From positions 1 through 64,000 of the forward strand of contig CAZDIO010000020.1 in the NCBI GenBank assembly GCA_964505555.1: a stretch of 64,000 nt of DNA. The letters are read 5' to 3'. The notes beneath the pieces are model-generated. The model saw only the letters and a program-made list of their open reading frames with translations. It searched no databases and was not told the origin of the DNA. This DNA comes from CAZDIO01 sp964505555 (GTDB lineage: Bacteria; Bdellovibrionota_C; UBA2361; SZUA-149; CAZDIO01). This document shows, in pieces, positions 1 to 8,497 of the stretch. The translations under genes were made by a program, and so were the position numbers. Within the stretch, counting starts at the first letter, position 1, and the number at the start of each line of letters is the position of its first letter.

Positions 1-16
1 AGATAAGAAGTATTTT

Positions 17-100
17 AACACAGAGTTTCACGGAGTCTCACAGAGTGAAGAAAAAAAGTTAATGAATTTAACTCTGTGGAACTCCGTGAAACTCTGTGTT
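17..100. repeat. Inverted repeat, empty GxxExxY-type element
   Basis: Perfect 20-bp arms at 17-36 and 81-100 (arm AACACAGAGTTTCACGGAGT) enclose a short AT-rich core. The arms closely match the terminal repeats of the GxxExxY gene element at 56811-57252. There is no gene inside, so this looks like a solo or internally deleted copy. Confidence 0.75.
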
Positions 101-231
101 ATTCAAAAAAGGCTCGATAAACGCTTATCTTAATGCCATTCACTTCCGACCCTTTTTCTTTTCGAGGGAAACAGGAGAACCCTCACCTTTTATGAAAAGA
201 AAGAAATGATGATTGTTCCCATTAATGACTT

Positions 232-681
232 TTACCAACGAAGGTGCTGTTTGTAAGACTTATGACCGATGCGTAAATATTTATACAACAACTGATTCAT
301 AGGAACGCCGGTCTCTGCTGAAATTAATTTCAACTCCGAATAAGTTTGATTATCAATGTAAAGTTCTACTGTGACCCCTTCAGATGGAATTTCAACATCA
401 GCTTTGGTCTGTTCTTCTTCGATAGCATCCCAGTCATTTCGAAGAGAGGCGCGAGCTTGCGCATTTTCTGCTGGTTTCGGCGAAGATGCGACCGTCGATG
501 ACGAAGGAGCCTTACTGCGGGAAGTGGTTTCAGATGGCGCTTGCCCAATCTTCTTACCTGCAATACCCCTACTACTAGACCAGTAACGTGTTTGACAGAG
601 AGCGTCACCGCCAAAAACTGACAATAGCAACGCAAGTAAGAGCATCTTCTCTAAGCGTTTTATAAGACAAGGTCGTTTCAT
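232..681 (-). CDS. Secreted hypothetical protein
   Basis: I do not recognise the family. The start at 681 is chosen because GGAGG sits 5 nt upstream of that ATG; a longer frame from 720 lacks a site. The N-terminus (MKRPCLIKRLEKMLLLALLL...) reads as a signal peptide, with a cysteine near the possible cleavage point. A Ser/Thr/Pro-rich linker follows, then a C-terminal segment of about 45 residues predicted to be helical. That C-terminal part (VTVELYIDNQTYSELKLISA) faintly resembles a ribbon-helix-helix fold, which would be odd in an exported protein, so I make no functional call. It lies alone on the minus strand. Confidence 0.6.
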   Translation of the reverse strand: MKRPCLIKRLEKMLLLALLLSVFGGDALCQTRYWSSSRGIAGKKIGQAPSETTSRSKAPSSSTVASSPKPAENAQARASLRNDWDAIEEEQTKADVEIPSEGVTVELYIDNQTYSELKLISAETGVPMNQLLYKYLRIGHKSYKQHLRW

Positions 682-938
682 TTTTCCTCCGCACGATAGT
701 TTTGATTTAGCAGTTTCCATTTAGCCCAAGACCGCCTTCGCAAGAGCAATCTGCACGTGCGAGCATGACTGCTACTCATCACAAACTTCGCTTGAAGTTC
801 ATGGCTACTCTAGTTATGCGAAATAATTGCAAATTGTTGCTAAAAACGAATATGCAATACCCTTCTTAAAACGAGTCAGCACTTTTAAAAACTCTTCTCT
901 AGTCCTTACCCCCTGAGGGCTCTCCCTCAGGGGGGTAA

Positions 939-1562
939 TTAACTAACAAACCTCAAATGAGCTCCAAGCTTTGATCTGACGTTTGCGACCTGTTCTACAA
1001 ACTCTTTGATTACGGAAAAACTTAACTCCTTAGTCGTTCCGTCTAATGATCGGAAACGCACACTCCATGACCCACAGCTCTCGCACGTTGGCACAAGTTC
1101 CGTGATCTGAGTGAACTCAATATGAACTCTTTTGGATTGGATGGGATACAGGTCGATGGAATCTGTCGGTCGTATCTCCTTGAGAAAGATATATCGGTAG
1201 ATATCGATTGTTAAGCTAGAGTAGTTAAGTCCCACAAAATGACGATCCTCATGATCGTTTAATATGTTTGAGATTGGCGGCCAACCTGGTGGTGGCAACA
1301 TCTCTGAAACATGAGACACGCTAGCTCGAGGCTCTCCTTTGCGGCCGATAATCCGTTCAACAAGGACAAACTCTCCGGCGCTTACTACCCTTGTATGGGT
1401 AATTCGTAACAGCGGAACGCTAAGCTTTGTCTCCCAGCCGCATAGAGTCATCGGACGAGTGCGTGGCAGAAGTTTACTTCGATCAGATGTAGTTATTTCT
1501 CGAGGGCAGGCGTACATGATGCCGTCACTGCCCCGAACACAAACGGACAAAAACGGTTCCAT
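939..1562 (-). CDS. Hypothetical protein
   Basis: The frame of 207 codons starts at the ATG at 1562, preceded by AAGGAGGTGG at good spacing; the ATG further upstream (1583) has no site. I see no signal peptide or membrane segment and recognise no family. A single CESC pair in the second half might bind metal or form a disulfide. Reading stops next to a short CCCCCTGAGGG hairpin (about 910-935) that could end transcription. Confidence 0.65.
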   Translation of the reverse strand: MEPFLSVCVRGSDGIMYACPREITTSDRSKLLPRTRPMTLCGWETKLSVPLLRITHTRVVSAGEFVLVERIIGRKGEPRASVSHVSEMLPPPGWPPISNILNDHEDRHFVGLNYSSLTIDIYRYIFLKEIRPTDSIDLYPIQSKRVHIEFTQITELVPTCESCGSWSVRFRSLDGTTKELSFSVIKEFVEQVANVRSKLGAHLRFVS

Positions 1563-1698
1563 TGACCACCTCCTTATGAACAAAAGAGCGAAAAAACAAA
1601 AGAAAAAACAAAAAAAGGCTGCTGACTCTTCTCCTAATCAAGGACTACCAATGACAAATAGAGGAGTAGCAGAAACGGCGTCTACTAAAGAAAAATAA

Positions 1699-2060
1699 AC
1701 GTTAAAGAGCGAGGAATGAAAATATAGCAGAAATTGTGCTGTCTGTAGAGTCGTCGGAAACAATATGTGTCTCTATAACTTCGTGGAGCTAGGTGCACCG
1801 GAACTCCAGAATCAAATAAGTACCTGCCACGAACGGCATTAAGTTAAGCGCAACCCATTGCCATCATAAGAATTTTTATTTTACCGCAAAGGACGCAGAG
1901 AATTTTAAAATCAATTAAAACTTTAGTTTTTGTTCCTCTACGTCCTCTACGTCCTCTGTGTCCTCTGCGGTAAAATAAACTTAACTCTAAATAAATGCGA
2001 AGATATGCGGCCATCTTGGAGAGCAAACCTTCGCATGATCGATAGTCGGTTCTTCTCGGC
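1699..2060. repeat. Intergenic stretch with GxxExxY-type inverted repeat (1876-1979)
   Basis: Arms of about 25 bp at 1876-1900 and 1955-1979 (outer part TTATTTTACCGC) enclose an A/T-rich core and a CCTCTACGT tandem. On the minus strand the arm gives a spurious Arg/Gly-rich peptide. This type of arm is commonly found around GxxExxY genes; here no gene is left. A REP-like motif (family core GCTTAACTTAATGCCATTC) lies on the minus strand at 1832-1850. Confidence 0.6.
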
Positions 2061-2666
2061 TCAAACGACCTGTTTTTTTTCGAGCAGCCTCAGGCTCTCT
2101 GCTATCTTCACGGCGGAGGTGAGACGATCTTTGATCCTTTGGACTGCTTGTTGAGAGACAACTCGTTGGGTTCGCACCGTATCAACTTCTTCCGTTAGCT
2201 GCCGAAAGTTGGCCGCTAAATTTGATAGGTTTGCCGATAGCCGTTCCAGGACTGCTCTGCTATCGACATTCAGTCTACGAAGAGCTGCGGAAGTGTCTAG
2301 TATCTCCAGAAAGTCAGCCCGCGCTGAGGTTCCTTCGCTACCACAATCCGCAATTGACCTATATGCAGCAAGAACGATCTTCCGTGTCAATGAATCGAGG
2401 TTGGGGTACTTCTCCACATACTGCCTGAGGGCGTTCGTTCCATCCCTTGCTGACGAAACGGATCTCCCCCCTACCCGTCCGATTGCATGAATGACTTTAC
2501 GCTGCATACGGATCCCGAGGTTTGGGTCCTTGAGAAAATTCGCAAGTGAAGAAGATCCGAAATGACTCGCACCTCCTTCTGCGCTTACAAGCGCCGATAC
2601 TTGACCTAATGTTTTACATCGCTTCAACGCGGAACGAAATTCCGAAACTGACTTTATTCGGCGCAT
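2061..2666 (-). CDS. Hypothetical helical protein
   Basis: The 201-residue protein is taken from the ATG at 2666, which has AGGAGAG 7 nt upstream; the frame stays open to 2768 but without a better site. It is predicted almost entirely alpha-helical, with a C-terminal half rich in Leu/Val/Arg heptads (about residues 120-195) that could form a coiled coil. There is no signal peptide or membrane helix. I do not recognise the family. No operon partner is visible. Confidence 0.6.
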   Translation of the reverse strand: MRRIKSVSEFRSALKRCKTLGQVSALVSAEGGASHFGSSSLANFLKDPNLGIRMQRKVIHAIGRVGGRSVSSARDGTNALRQYVEKYPNLDSLTRKIVLAAYRSIADCGSEGTSARADFLEILDTSAALRRLNVDSRAVLERLSANLSNLAANFRQLTEEVDTVRTQRVVSQQAVQRIKDRLTSAVKIAESLRLLEKKQVV

Positions 2667-3373
2667 ATAGCTCTCTCCTGCTTCAGTTAAAACCTTGATC
2701 TTCTCTCCACCGCACATCGCAATGAAGAAAGAGGACGCATACCTCCTTAAAGAGCAACGGCTCATCAAGGAGGTCTTTATGAAAGCTTCCTACACCGAAT
2801 AAGAATTGGAATGAACGAAGTGAAGTAGAAAACTATCATAATATCGAAGAAAAACCAACTAAGCTGCAGGGTTGTTGCTTCTTATAATAATTTGCTGTCA
2901 TCAAAGATTGGGAAAAAAGTTGAAGTAACCAGTAGCAATCCATCAGATCTACTGCTGCCCAATTTTTTCCGCGATTCTTTTTTCTCTCCAAATAAATGCT
3001 TGACCTATTCTATGTTGTGATGTTAATCATTTAAGAATGAACAGAAGATATATTCAGATCTTAACACTCCTTCGAACTCTTCGTCTTGCGCCCCCAAGCG
3101 CAACATACTTCGTATAACTTTCATTTACATTGTTATTGTTTTTCAGAGCTAGCCACATAGTGGATCGTTCATAGCAGATCATTCTCTGTGCTGTGATTGG
3201 AAACATGCTGTTTTTACTTGATATGGTCCCCCGCTCCAGGTGGAACAGAACAGCTTTATCCAAAAACAGAAAGAACTAAAACCGAGTGGGTGCTCTGAAA
3301 CAGTTGGGGTAGAAGAGTAAACCAAAAAGAAGGTTTTACGAAGCGTTTGGAGATGAAAAAGGAGAAGCGAACA
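2667..3373. other. Gene-free stretch
   Basis: I see nothing convincing in these roughly 700 bases. The only frame of note is a 69-codon minus-strand frame at 3054-3263 without a ribosome binding site. The stretch is AT-rich and may contain the promoter of the gene starting at 3374. Confidence 0.4.
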
Positions 3374-3706
3374 ATGGTAACCTCATATCGAGAGATCGTA
3401 CGGTGCCTCTGGTGCGGCGCTCCGCTGCTCGTCACTGATCAGTGTCCTGATTGTGGAATGGGTGCTCGGCTAACAAAGAGAACAACGAAGTGGGAGATCA
3501 GCGGAAAGTTGTGGAGCGGTAAGGGCTCAAACACCTTATATGAAGGAGCAGTAATCGGACAAATTCACGTCAAGGACATTTCACCTTCATTTGAGGTGCG
3601 CGCGGATGAAGCTCTGGTGTGCGACAACTTTGAACTAGCAAGAGCAATTCAGCAATTCGTCCGGGATGAACATTGGCCGCCCATTCAAGTGCTGGTCCGA
3701 ATCTAA
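3374..3706 (+). CDS. Small zinc-ribbon protein
   Basis: The 110-residue protein starts at the ATG at 3374, 7 nt after AAGGAG. In-frame TTG (3347) and ATG (3353) starts also exist but lack good sites. Residues about 11-30 contain CLWC and CPDC, a CxxC-x9-CxxC zinc-ribbon. The rest is a small mixed alpha/beta domain I do not recognise. A strong hairpin terminator lies 23 bp downstream, so it is probably a single-gene unit. Confidence 0.65.
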   Translation: MVTSYREIVRCLWCGAPLLVTDQCPDCGMGARLTKRTTKWEISGKLWSGKGSNTLYEGAVIGQIHVKDISPSFEVRADEALVCDNFELARAIQQFVRDEHWPPIQVLVRI

Positions 3707-3729
3707 AGAAACACACCGTTGACACCGAA

Positions 3730-3776
3730 TGCCTATCCTGCACAAGTTCTACCGAGGTGCAGGATAGGCATCTTTT
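3730..3776 (+). terminator. Rho-independent terminator
   Basis: A perfect 14-bp stem (TGCCTATCCTGCAC at 3730-3743 with its complement at 3757-3770) is followed by TCTTTT, just after the zinc-ribbon gene. Confidence 0.85.
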
Positions 3777-3907
3777 ATCCGATTCTTCCGTCACCAGGTT
3801 TATGGTTTTTGATTTGGTTTGCTCTTCCACTCTTATTGGAACGACAGCGAGGTGAAATGTGCACCTGTTGGTCGGCATAGAAGTGTAGAACAATTATCTT
3901 CTCCCAA

Positions 3908-3935
3908 CGGAGCCGAGACAGAAGTCTCGGCTCCG
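3908..3935. terminator. Perfect hairpin after methyltransferase gene
   Basis: A perfect 12-bp stem (CGGAGCCGAGAC at 3908-3919, complement 3924-3935) with a 4-nt loop lies 7 bp beyond the stop of the minus-strand gene ending at 3943. There is no T-run, so it is either a weak terminator or an mRNA 3' stabilising hairpin. Confidence 0.6.
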
Positions 3936-3942
3936 CAGCGAT

Positions 3943-4821
3943 TTACGTCGTCTTGGTAAATACCAACGCGACGTAATCGACATGAGATCGAACCACTCGA
4001 TGAGCATTTAATATCTGAGAAATACGCCACCAGTCGTCGTTACTAAATTGAGCAAATGCTTGGCGAGTTGACCTTCGCAATTGGGGAAGGACGCGTCGAA
4101 GAACTAGGCGTCGACTAATAGTTCTTGCGAAACCATCAAGCGTTTGCCTGCTCCAATTATGAATCTCTGTCACTTGTAATCCCACTTCAACAGCAGCCTG
4201 GCGGTACTCTGCTGCTGAGCCAAAATTATCAAAATGCCAAGTATCTCGGACACACCGATCAGTGTCGAGACTGTCAAGAGTTACTCCTTGTGTTTCATTC
4301 CATGTGAAATCAACCACTACCAATCTACCGTTTCGCTTCAGCACCCTTCGGACAGAGTCCAGAAATTGTCTTCGGCCCGCAGCACCAAATAAAAAAGCCG
4401 CTTCTACACACAGAACGCGATCGAGAGATTCATCAGCGAACCGACGAAGATCAAGAGCACTTCCAAGTTCAAAGCGGAGTCTTTCCCGGTCGCCAAATTG
4501 CTGTCGAGCGACCCGAACATGGGCAGGAACGCAGTCAATTCCACAAACTGAGGCCCGCGGATAACTTCGGCTAAGATAGTGCGTACCCCATCCCCCACCA
4601 CATCCAACATCGAGGATGCCCATAGAGTCCGTGGCATTAAGCAAGCTTACGGCGCGCCGGATAAGCTCACGTTGACTCCAGTGTAGGGAATACAAACTGC
4701 GCAGATCGAACCAGCTGAATTTCGGGTAGAATCCAATGTTCAAGAGAGAACCCCACCCAAGACATTTCAGTAAACGGAAAAACAGCTCACCCTCGAACGG
4801 TGAATCAATATTGCTTTTCAT
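3943..4821 (-). CDS. Class I SAM-dependent methyltransferase
   Basis: The 292-residue protein has the SAM-binding motif I LDVGCGGGWGT at about residues 70-80. A second acidic strand (VCGID) and a motif near residue 130 (LDRVLCVEAAFLF) follow, in the order seen in UbiE/erythromycin-O-methyltransferase-like enzymes. The N-terminal 60 residues form a helical lid. The C-terminal 100 residues are basic (many Arg) and probably define the substrate. Small-molecule methylation is the family expectation, but the substrate cannot be read from the sequence. It stands alone, with a perfect hairpin directly after it, and could be an isolated acquired gene. Confidence 0.8.
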   Translation of the reverse strand: MKSNIDSPFEGELFFRLLKCLGWGSLLNIGFYPKFSWFDLRSLYSLHWSQRELIRRAVSLLNATDSMGILDVGCGGGWGTHYLSRSYPRASVCGIDCVPAHVRVARQQFGDRERLRFELGSALDLRRFADESLDRVLCVEAAFLFGAAGRRQFLDSVRRVLKRNGRLVVVDFTWNETQGVTLDSLDTDRCVRDTWHFDNFGSAAEYRQAAVEVGLQVTEIHNWSRQTLDGFARTISRRLVLRRVLPQLRRSTRQAFAQFSNDDWWRISQILNAHRVVRSHVDYVALVFTKTT

Positions 4822-5492
4822 CGATGAAATCCTTTTCTAGAACCCGTCACCACAAAACCGACCAACTCGGTTGCACTTCAAGCGCCTTCGTCTGCAAAAG
4901 CAACCTCTGCAGCACAAACTGCGCTTAAAAAAGCACCCGAGAATAAAGGATTTTACCCAATGAAAAGGAGAAAAAGAGCGGAAGGATTTATTACAATAAC
5001 TATCATCGTTTGTCGACATCCTCGGGATAGGTGGTGACGGTGGGAAGAAACGGGGAGAGAAAACGAAAACAGATGCCTGTCCCTCGTTCCCCCGAACTAG
5101 GAGAAGGAGAAAAGAAAATGTTTCAGTTTGATAAATCTCTAGACCTGTCGCTCTGTTTTTCGGAATGAACGAAAAAATAAATCCGTTTTGTGGATCTACA
5201 CACAAACAAAGAAGGTAATAGATAAAAAAATCCCTTGACTTTGAATGAACCTGTGATACTAAGGCCACATGTATTGCACTTCTATTCACTTTATTAATAC
5301 CTTCTTCAGCTTGCCTGGGGCGAGGTAGTAAAGTACCCCCCTGGCAGCTGAAAAGGTTGCTAGGGTCCAAAAAAAATCCCTAACAACCTTAAAAAGCTTC
5401 CGGGGCAGAGTAAGTGTTGTTGATGACTTTTAAGGATCGATCATGCGTTTTCAGGAAAGCTGATTACGTTGGATTTTTAAGGGGAGGGACAG
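4822..5492. ncRNA. Gene-free stretch with two adjacent hairpins (possible structured RNA)
   Basis: No coding frame is convincing in these 670 bases. Two stem-loops sit back to back. The first is at 5305-5352: TTCAGCTTGCC pairs with GGCAGCTGAA, with an inner run of G pairing to C. The second is at 5353-5390: AAGGTTGCTAGGG pairs with CCCTAACAACCTT over an A-rich loop. A TTGACT box at about 5234 could start a transcript. Either a leader of the following gene fragment or a small RNA is possible. Confidence 0.3.
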
Positions 5493-5852
5493 ATGACTAT
5501 GAGAATAAGCATCTCGCTATGCCTGCTAACGATCTTACTGCCTTATGCTGAATTCAATGAACTGCACGCTGAAGTTGGCAGGATATCATCCACCTCAAAT
5601 ACATCCAGCGCTTCGAAACAATCAGCAAAATCACCTCCACCTACTCGGAACGAAGTTGGCGTAGTGCCCCCTCTGCCGAGTGTGGACGGCACCATGTCGG
5701 GCACTGTCGAAGGTACATTTAAAACAACTGATATGGGGGCTTCTACTTACATCGTACCGCTTGCAGTTTCTCCGGGAACAGCAGAGCTGCACCGTTCCAT
5801 CATAAAGCGGATGGAACACGTTCTTTGGTGCTGTCATAGCAGCTCAATATGA
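5493..5852 (+). pseudogene. N-terminal remnant of an RHS/SpvB-like secreted protein
   Basis: The 119-codon frame starts after GGGGAGGGACAG and opens with a signal peptide. A Ser/Pro/Thr-rich linker follows, then the segment GTFKTTDMGASTYIVPLAVS plus PGTAEL. This matches the start of the SpvB domain of RHS/Tc-toxin proteins, which normally reads G.F.V...GA..Y.IPI.VPPGT.G..PSL. After PGTAEL the similarity is lost and the frame ends about 15 residues later. Full proteins of this family run to 1000-3000 residues, so this is either a decayed gene start or the leftover of a recombination. I infer a broken gene. Confidence 0.55.
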
Positions 5853-5921
5853 GGCCGTTGTTAGGGTTTTAAGGTTTTGGTTCTCCATTGTTGAAAGGGA
5901 AGGGCAGAAAGGAGGTAGCTT

Positions 5922-6029
5922 ATGTTAGGAGCATGGATCACTGCAAAATTGTTCTCCATGGCTTTTTACGGCATGGCTTCGATCGGACTTTTCGGTCTAT
6001 CGAAAGCATGCGAAAAAAAGAAGTCGTAG
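5922..6029 (+). CDS. 35-residue membrane peptide
   Basis: The frame of 36 codons is preceded by AAAGGAGG with 6-nt spacing, one of the best ribosome binding sites in the region. A hairpin with a T-run follows. The peptide (MLGAWITAKLFSMAFYGMAS...) has one hydrophobic segment at residues 3-27 and ends in a lysine-rich tail (CEKKKS). It could be a membrane peptide, for example a toxin-like or regulatory one, but there is no family match I recognise. Confidence 0.5.
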   Translation: MLGAWITAKLFSMAFYGMASIGLFGLSKACEKKKS

Positions 6030-6048
6030 GTCTGATTTGAACGGGGCC

Positions 6049-6080
6049 AAGGAACGAGTGATTCTCTCCTCGTTCTTTTA
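6049..6080 (+). terminator. Terminator hairpin
   Basis: Stem GAACGAG (6052-6058) pairs with CTCGTTC (6069-6075), followed by TTTTA. It sits about 25 bp after the small membrane peptide gene. Confidence 0.6.
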
Positions 6081-6252
6081 ACTCCGCGCTCAAACTTCTT
6101 AGAACAGCCACCTTTTTCCCGCCAATTGGTTTACCTGCCGGTAGACTCAGCACCGGCCTCACTTTATTCTAATGGAAATGTCTACCTGGTACGGCATTTC
6201 GACATTTCTGACACTTACGGACAGTCGATGCCCAAAAGCATATAATTAAAAT

Positions 6253-6708
6253 TTAATATCGAACGTACGGAGGTGCACTTCTTGGTTGTTGGATTCGTGC
6301 CGACCGCCGTATAGGTTTTTGGAGGGGCGCGCCTTGATCGACTTCAGCCATGCACTCTTTTTTAAACGGATATTTGCAGCCCTGCACTACGTAGCCCTCT
6401 GTCTTCATGGATGAAATACATTCGTCGAGGGAGAGATTAGCTACTACTGTGTTTTCCAGTAAGTAGGTGCACCGTTGTTTCTTGATTAAAGTTCGGTGCG
6501 CGCAATCGTCGGGAACCTTTCCTAAGATTGATACGCATGTCTTGACCTCTGAATGGGCGATGTCGTTTGTGTCGGATTTTAAGAGACAGAGATCCTCCAC
6601 TTGGGCATAAACCGACGAGGCCGGTGCCAGACACTTATTTGTTCGTGAAAATGTGGCGCAGCCAGAGAGGGTGCAAAAGAGGATTAAAAATAAACATTTA
6701 TCTTTCAT
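6253..6708 (-). CDS. Cys-rich lipoprotein
   Basis: The 151-residue protein begins with a lipoprotein signal peptide (MKDKCLFLILFCTLSGC) whose lipobox LSGC predicts lipidation at Cys17. The mature part has about nine further cysteines spaced along the chain, suggesting several disulfides in the periplasm or on the outer membrane. The tail is basic and Pro/Arg-rich. I recognise no family. It is one of several small exported Cys-containing proteins in this region. Confidence 0.65.
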   Translation of the reverse strand: MKDKCLFLILFCTLSGCATFSRTNKCLAPASSVYAQVEDLCLLKSDTNDIAHSEVKTCVSILGKVPDDCAHRTLIKKQRCTYLLENTVVANLSLDECISSMKTEGYVVQGCKYPFKKECMAEVDQGAPLQKPIRRSARIQQPRSAPPYVRY

Positions 6709-6859
6709 GCACTTTAATGTTCTCAGAGTTTTCGTTATCTAAGTCTTTATATCAGTTTCTCAAGACAAGGGAAATAAGGGTCGAGCACCAAACCTGGGAG
6801 CTCGTCCAACCGTTGCGACGCCGGAAGAAAGGTCGCAGGTAAATTACCAACTCAATCCT

Positions 6860-7429
6860 CTATACCTTTCCTTGGGCTTTTTTCAATGTCTCCCACATCC
6901 TCGCTAGTGAGAAGGAGGAGTACTCCGGACATGCAGCGATGATGTTCTTTAGCTCCTCGTAATCCGTAGTCAAGTTGTCAGGAGGTTCCTTCCCCCAATC
7001 GACTTTATGCCGATCAAGGGCTTCCCTCAGTTTAGTGATCGTGTTTGTTGCCGAGTTGCGGCAGTCGATGGCAGTCTGGAGATCCTCTGGACGCTCTCTC
7101 TCCGTGACGGCGTAGGCCTCTTTGTCCGCAACAAACTCCTCCCACGCTCTATCCACAAATGACTTTTTCAGTTCGACATATGAAACTGCTATTTCCGTAG
7201 CTTCCAGCCACCCGGCGCTCACCGCGCGATCACGTTCTTTGCGTTCCCGTTCTGGCCGAAGCCCCACAAAATAGAATAACAGTCCACAAACAAGGAACCA
7301 TGAGAGAATGAAGCCGATGGATATTCCCAATCGGAGTCTACGTACCGTTTTCTCGAGGATCTCTAGTTTTTCTGTCGCACCTTGGGAAGGAGCTGCACTA
7401 GCAGAAGCTGTTGTCGGTGAGTCGTTCAT
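6860..7429 (-). CDS. Single-TM hypothetical protein
   Basis: The 189-residue protein is preceded by AAGGTAAGGAAC. A short Ser/Ala-rich N-terminus leads to a coiled-coil stretch (EKLEILEKTVRRLRL, about residues 20-34). One transmembrane helix (about residues 35-57, GISIGFILSWFLVCGLLFYF) follows, and then a charged, helical C-terminal domain of 130 residues. The layout suggests a membrane-anchored soluble domain. No family is recognised. Confidence 0.6.
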   Translation of the reverse strand: MNDSPTTASASAAPSQGATEKLEILEKTVRRLRLGISIGFILSWFLVCGLLFYFVGLRPERERKERDRAVSAGWLEATEIAVSYVELKKSFVDRAWEEFVADKEAYAVTERERPEDLQTAIDCRNSATNTITKLREALDRHKVDWGKEPPDNLTTDYEELKNIIAACPEYSSFSLARMWETLKKAQGKV

Positions 7430-7727
7430 GTTCCTTACCTTTCAATCGCCAACAAAACCTGGTGAATGCATACACTGCATCCAAAGAACCGAACCAGGTT
7501 TGATACCCGAAATGCACAGCTAAGCTGCGGAGATAGAAAGAACAAAACAGCAAGTTAACATACTGCAGTCATGAGAATTGTCAAACAGACTATCAGAGGA
7601 AAGTTCTACATCTGAATTAAGACGAAAGCCCTTGAGAACCAAGGAAACTTCGGAACAGCCATCTATGTAGTTTTCAATAATAGGTGGCTGTCCCGAGATC
7701 TAAGGCTAAGTATCATATGTATCTACA
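7430..7727. repeat. Intergenic stretch with REP-like hairpin (7651-7695)
   Basis: CGGAACAGCCATCTAT at 7651-7666 pairs with ATAGGTGGCTGTCCCG at 7680-7695, with two G-T-compatible mismatches. The right arm (AATAGGTGGCTGTCCCGA) recurs at 12,907-12,924. This is the layout of a REP/RAYT-type element. I see nothing else here except the promoter region of the next operon. Confidence 0.6.
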
Positions 7728-7745
7728 TCAATACTATCGTATTGA
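7728..7745. promoter_or_regulatory. Palindromic operator of the toxin-antitoxin operon
   Basis: The perfect palindrome TCAATAC-TATC-GTATTGA overlaps a TTGACG -35-like box (7743-7748), about 32 bp upstream of the antitoxin start. A site like this is where a VapB-type antitoxin would be expected to autorepress. Confidence 0.55.
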
Positions 7746-7776
7746 CGAGAAAGACTTTCTCTGTTAAGCTTTTCCC

Positions 7777-7986
7777 ATGAAGAAACTTAAACGAATTACG
7801 GCGAACTTACCTGCCGATCTATTAAGAGAAGCTACCGCAGTAACTGATCGTGGCATCACAGATACTATTGTTTTTGGTCTTCAGTTAGTAAAGCGAACAT
7901 CAGCATACCAAAAAGCGCAAAAATTAAAGGGAAAGATCAATATCGATGTTGATCTCAATATAAGCCGTGAGCGTAGTTCTCGTTGA
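7777..7986 (+). CDS. vapB: VapB-type antitoxin
   Basis: The 69-residue protein starts with a ribbon-helix-helix-like segment (KKLKRITANLPADLLREATA, residues 2-21), expected to bind the palindrome just upstream. A basic, flexible C-terminus follows that would wrap the toxin. It overlaps the PIN toxin start by 20 bp, the usual translational coupling of VapBC pairs. The ribosome binding site is weak. The role is inferred from the partner gene and the size; the DNA-binding fold is an inference. Confidence 0.75.
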   Translation: MKKLKRITANLPADLLREATAVTDRGITDTIVFGLQLVKRTSAYQKAQKLKGKINIDVDLNISRERSSR

Positions 7987-8347
7987 TACTTCAGTTTGGA
8001 TCAGCTACTTGGCTGGCTCACAAGAAAAAGCTCTCGATGATGCTTTAAAGGAAGACAGAGTATATCTCTCACCTCTCGTCGCCGCAGAACTCCTAAGCGG
8101 ACGACTCTCAGCACAACAACGTCGTAATCTCAAAAGTTTTTTAGAAGAACTTCCTCTTTGTGAAACCTCGCTTGATCACTGGTTTCGAGTAGGAGAACTC
8201 CGTTCTAATCTTTTTCGTCGAGGACTGAGCGTCTCTACTCCCGATGCGCATATCACTGAATGTGCACTTCAATTACAAGCAGAATTAATGAGCAAGGATA
8301 AGATTTTTTCAAAGATCGCCCGCGCAGTTCCTCTTTTGCTTGGTTAA
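7967..8347 (+). CDS. vapC: PIN-domain toxin (VapC family)
   Basis: The 126-residue protein starts at a GTG inside the antitoxin gene. All four acidic PIN positions are visible: D7 (VDTSVW), E41 (AAELLSG), D93 (TPDAHI) and D111 (SKDKIF). PIN-domain VapC proteins are Mg-dependent endoribonucleases, often cutting initiator tRNA or 23S rRNA, and are held inactive by VapB. Length is typical for the family, and nothing suggests it is broken. Confidence 0.85.
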   Translation: MSVVLVDTSVWISYLAGSQEKALDDALKEDRVYLSPLVAAELLSGRLSAQQRRNLKSFLEELPLCETSLDHWFRVGELRSNLFRRGLSVSTPDAHITECALQLQAELMSKDKIFSKIARAVPLLLG

Positions 8348-8497
8348 TCAAACCTCACAAAAATTGACGTACCTGATCCTCATGCTATCTTTTCTAAACC
8401 TATTGTTTTAGAGAGTCCTGGCGACTTAAAGTAATAGTGGGTTGCCATCCACGAACCCCCAAGATTGTAGGTTAAAAATGTCGGCGGACTTAGAGAC

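Noticed and set aside
1339..1698. Plus-strand frame with Lys-rich end
   Set aside because: It is antisense to the gene at 939-1562 and has no site for its start.
3054..3263. Minus-strand frame of 69 codons
   Set aside because: It has no ribosome binding site or protein-like features.
4837..5370. Minus-strand frame of 177 codons
   Set aside because: It has no ribosome binding site, odd Phe/Arg/Cys-rich composition and runs across two hairpins.
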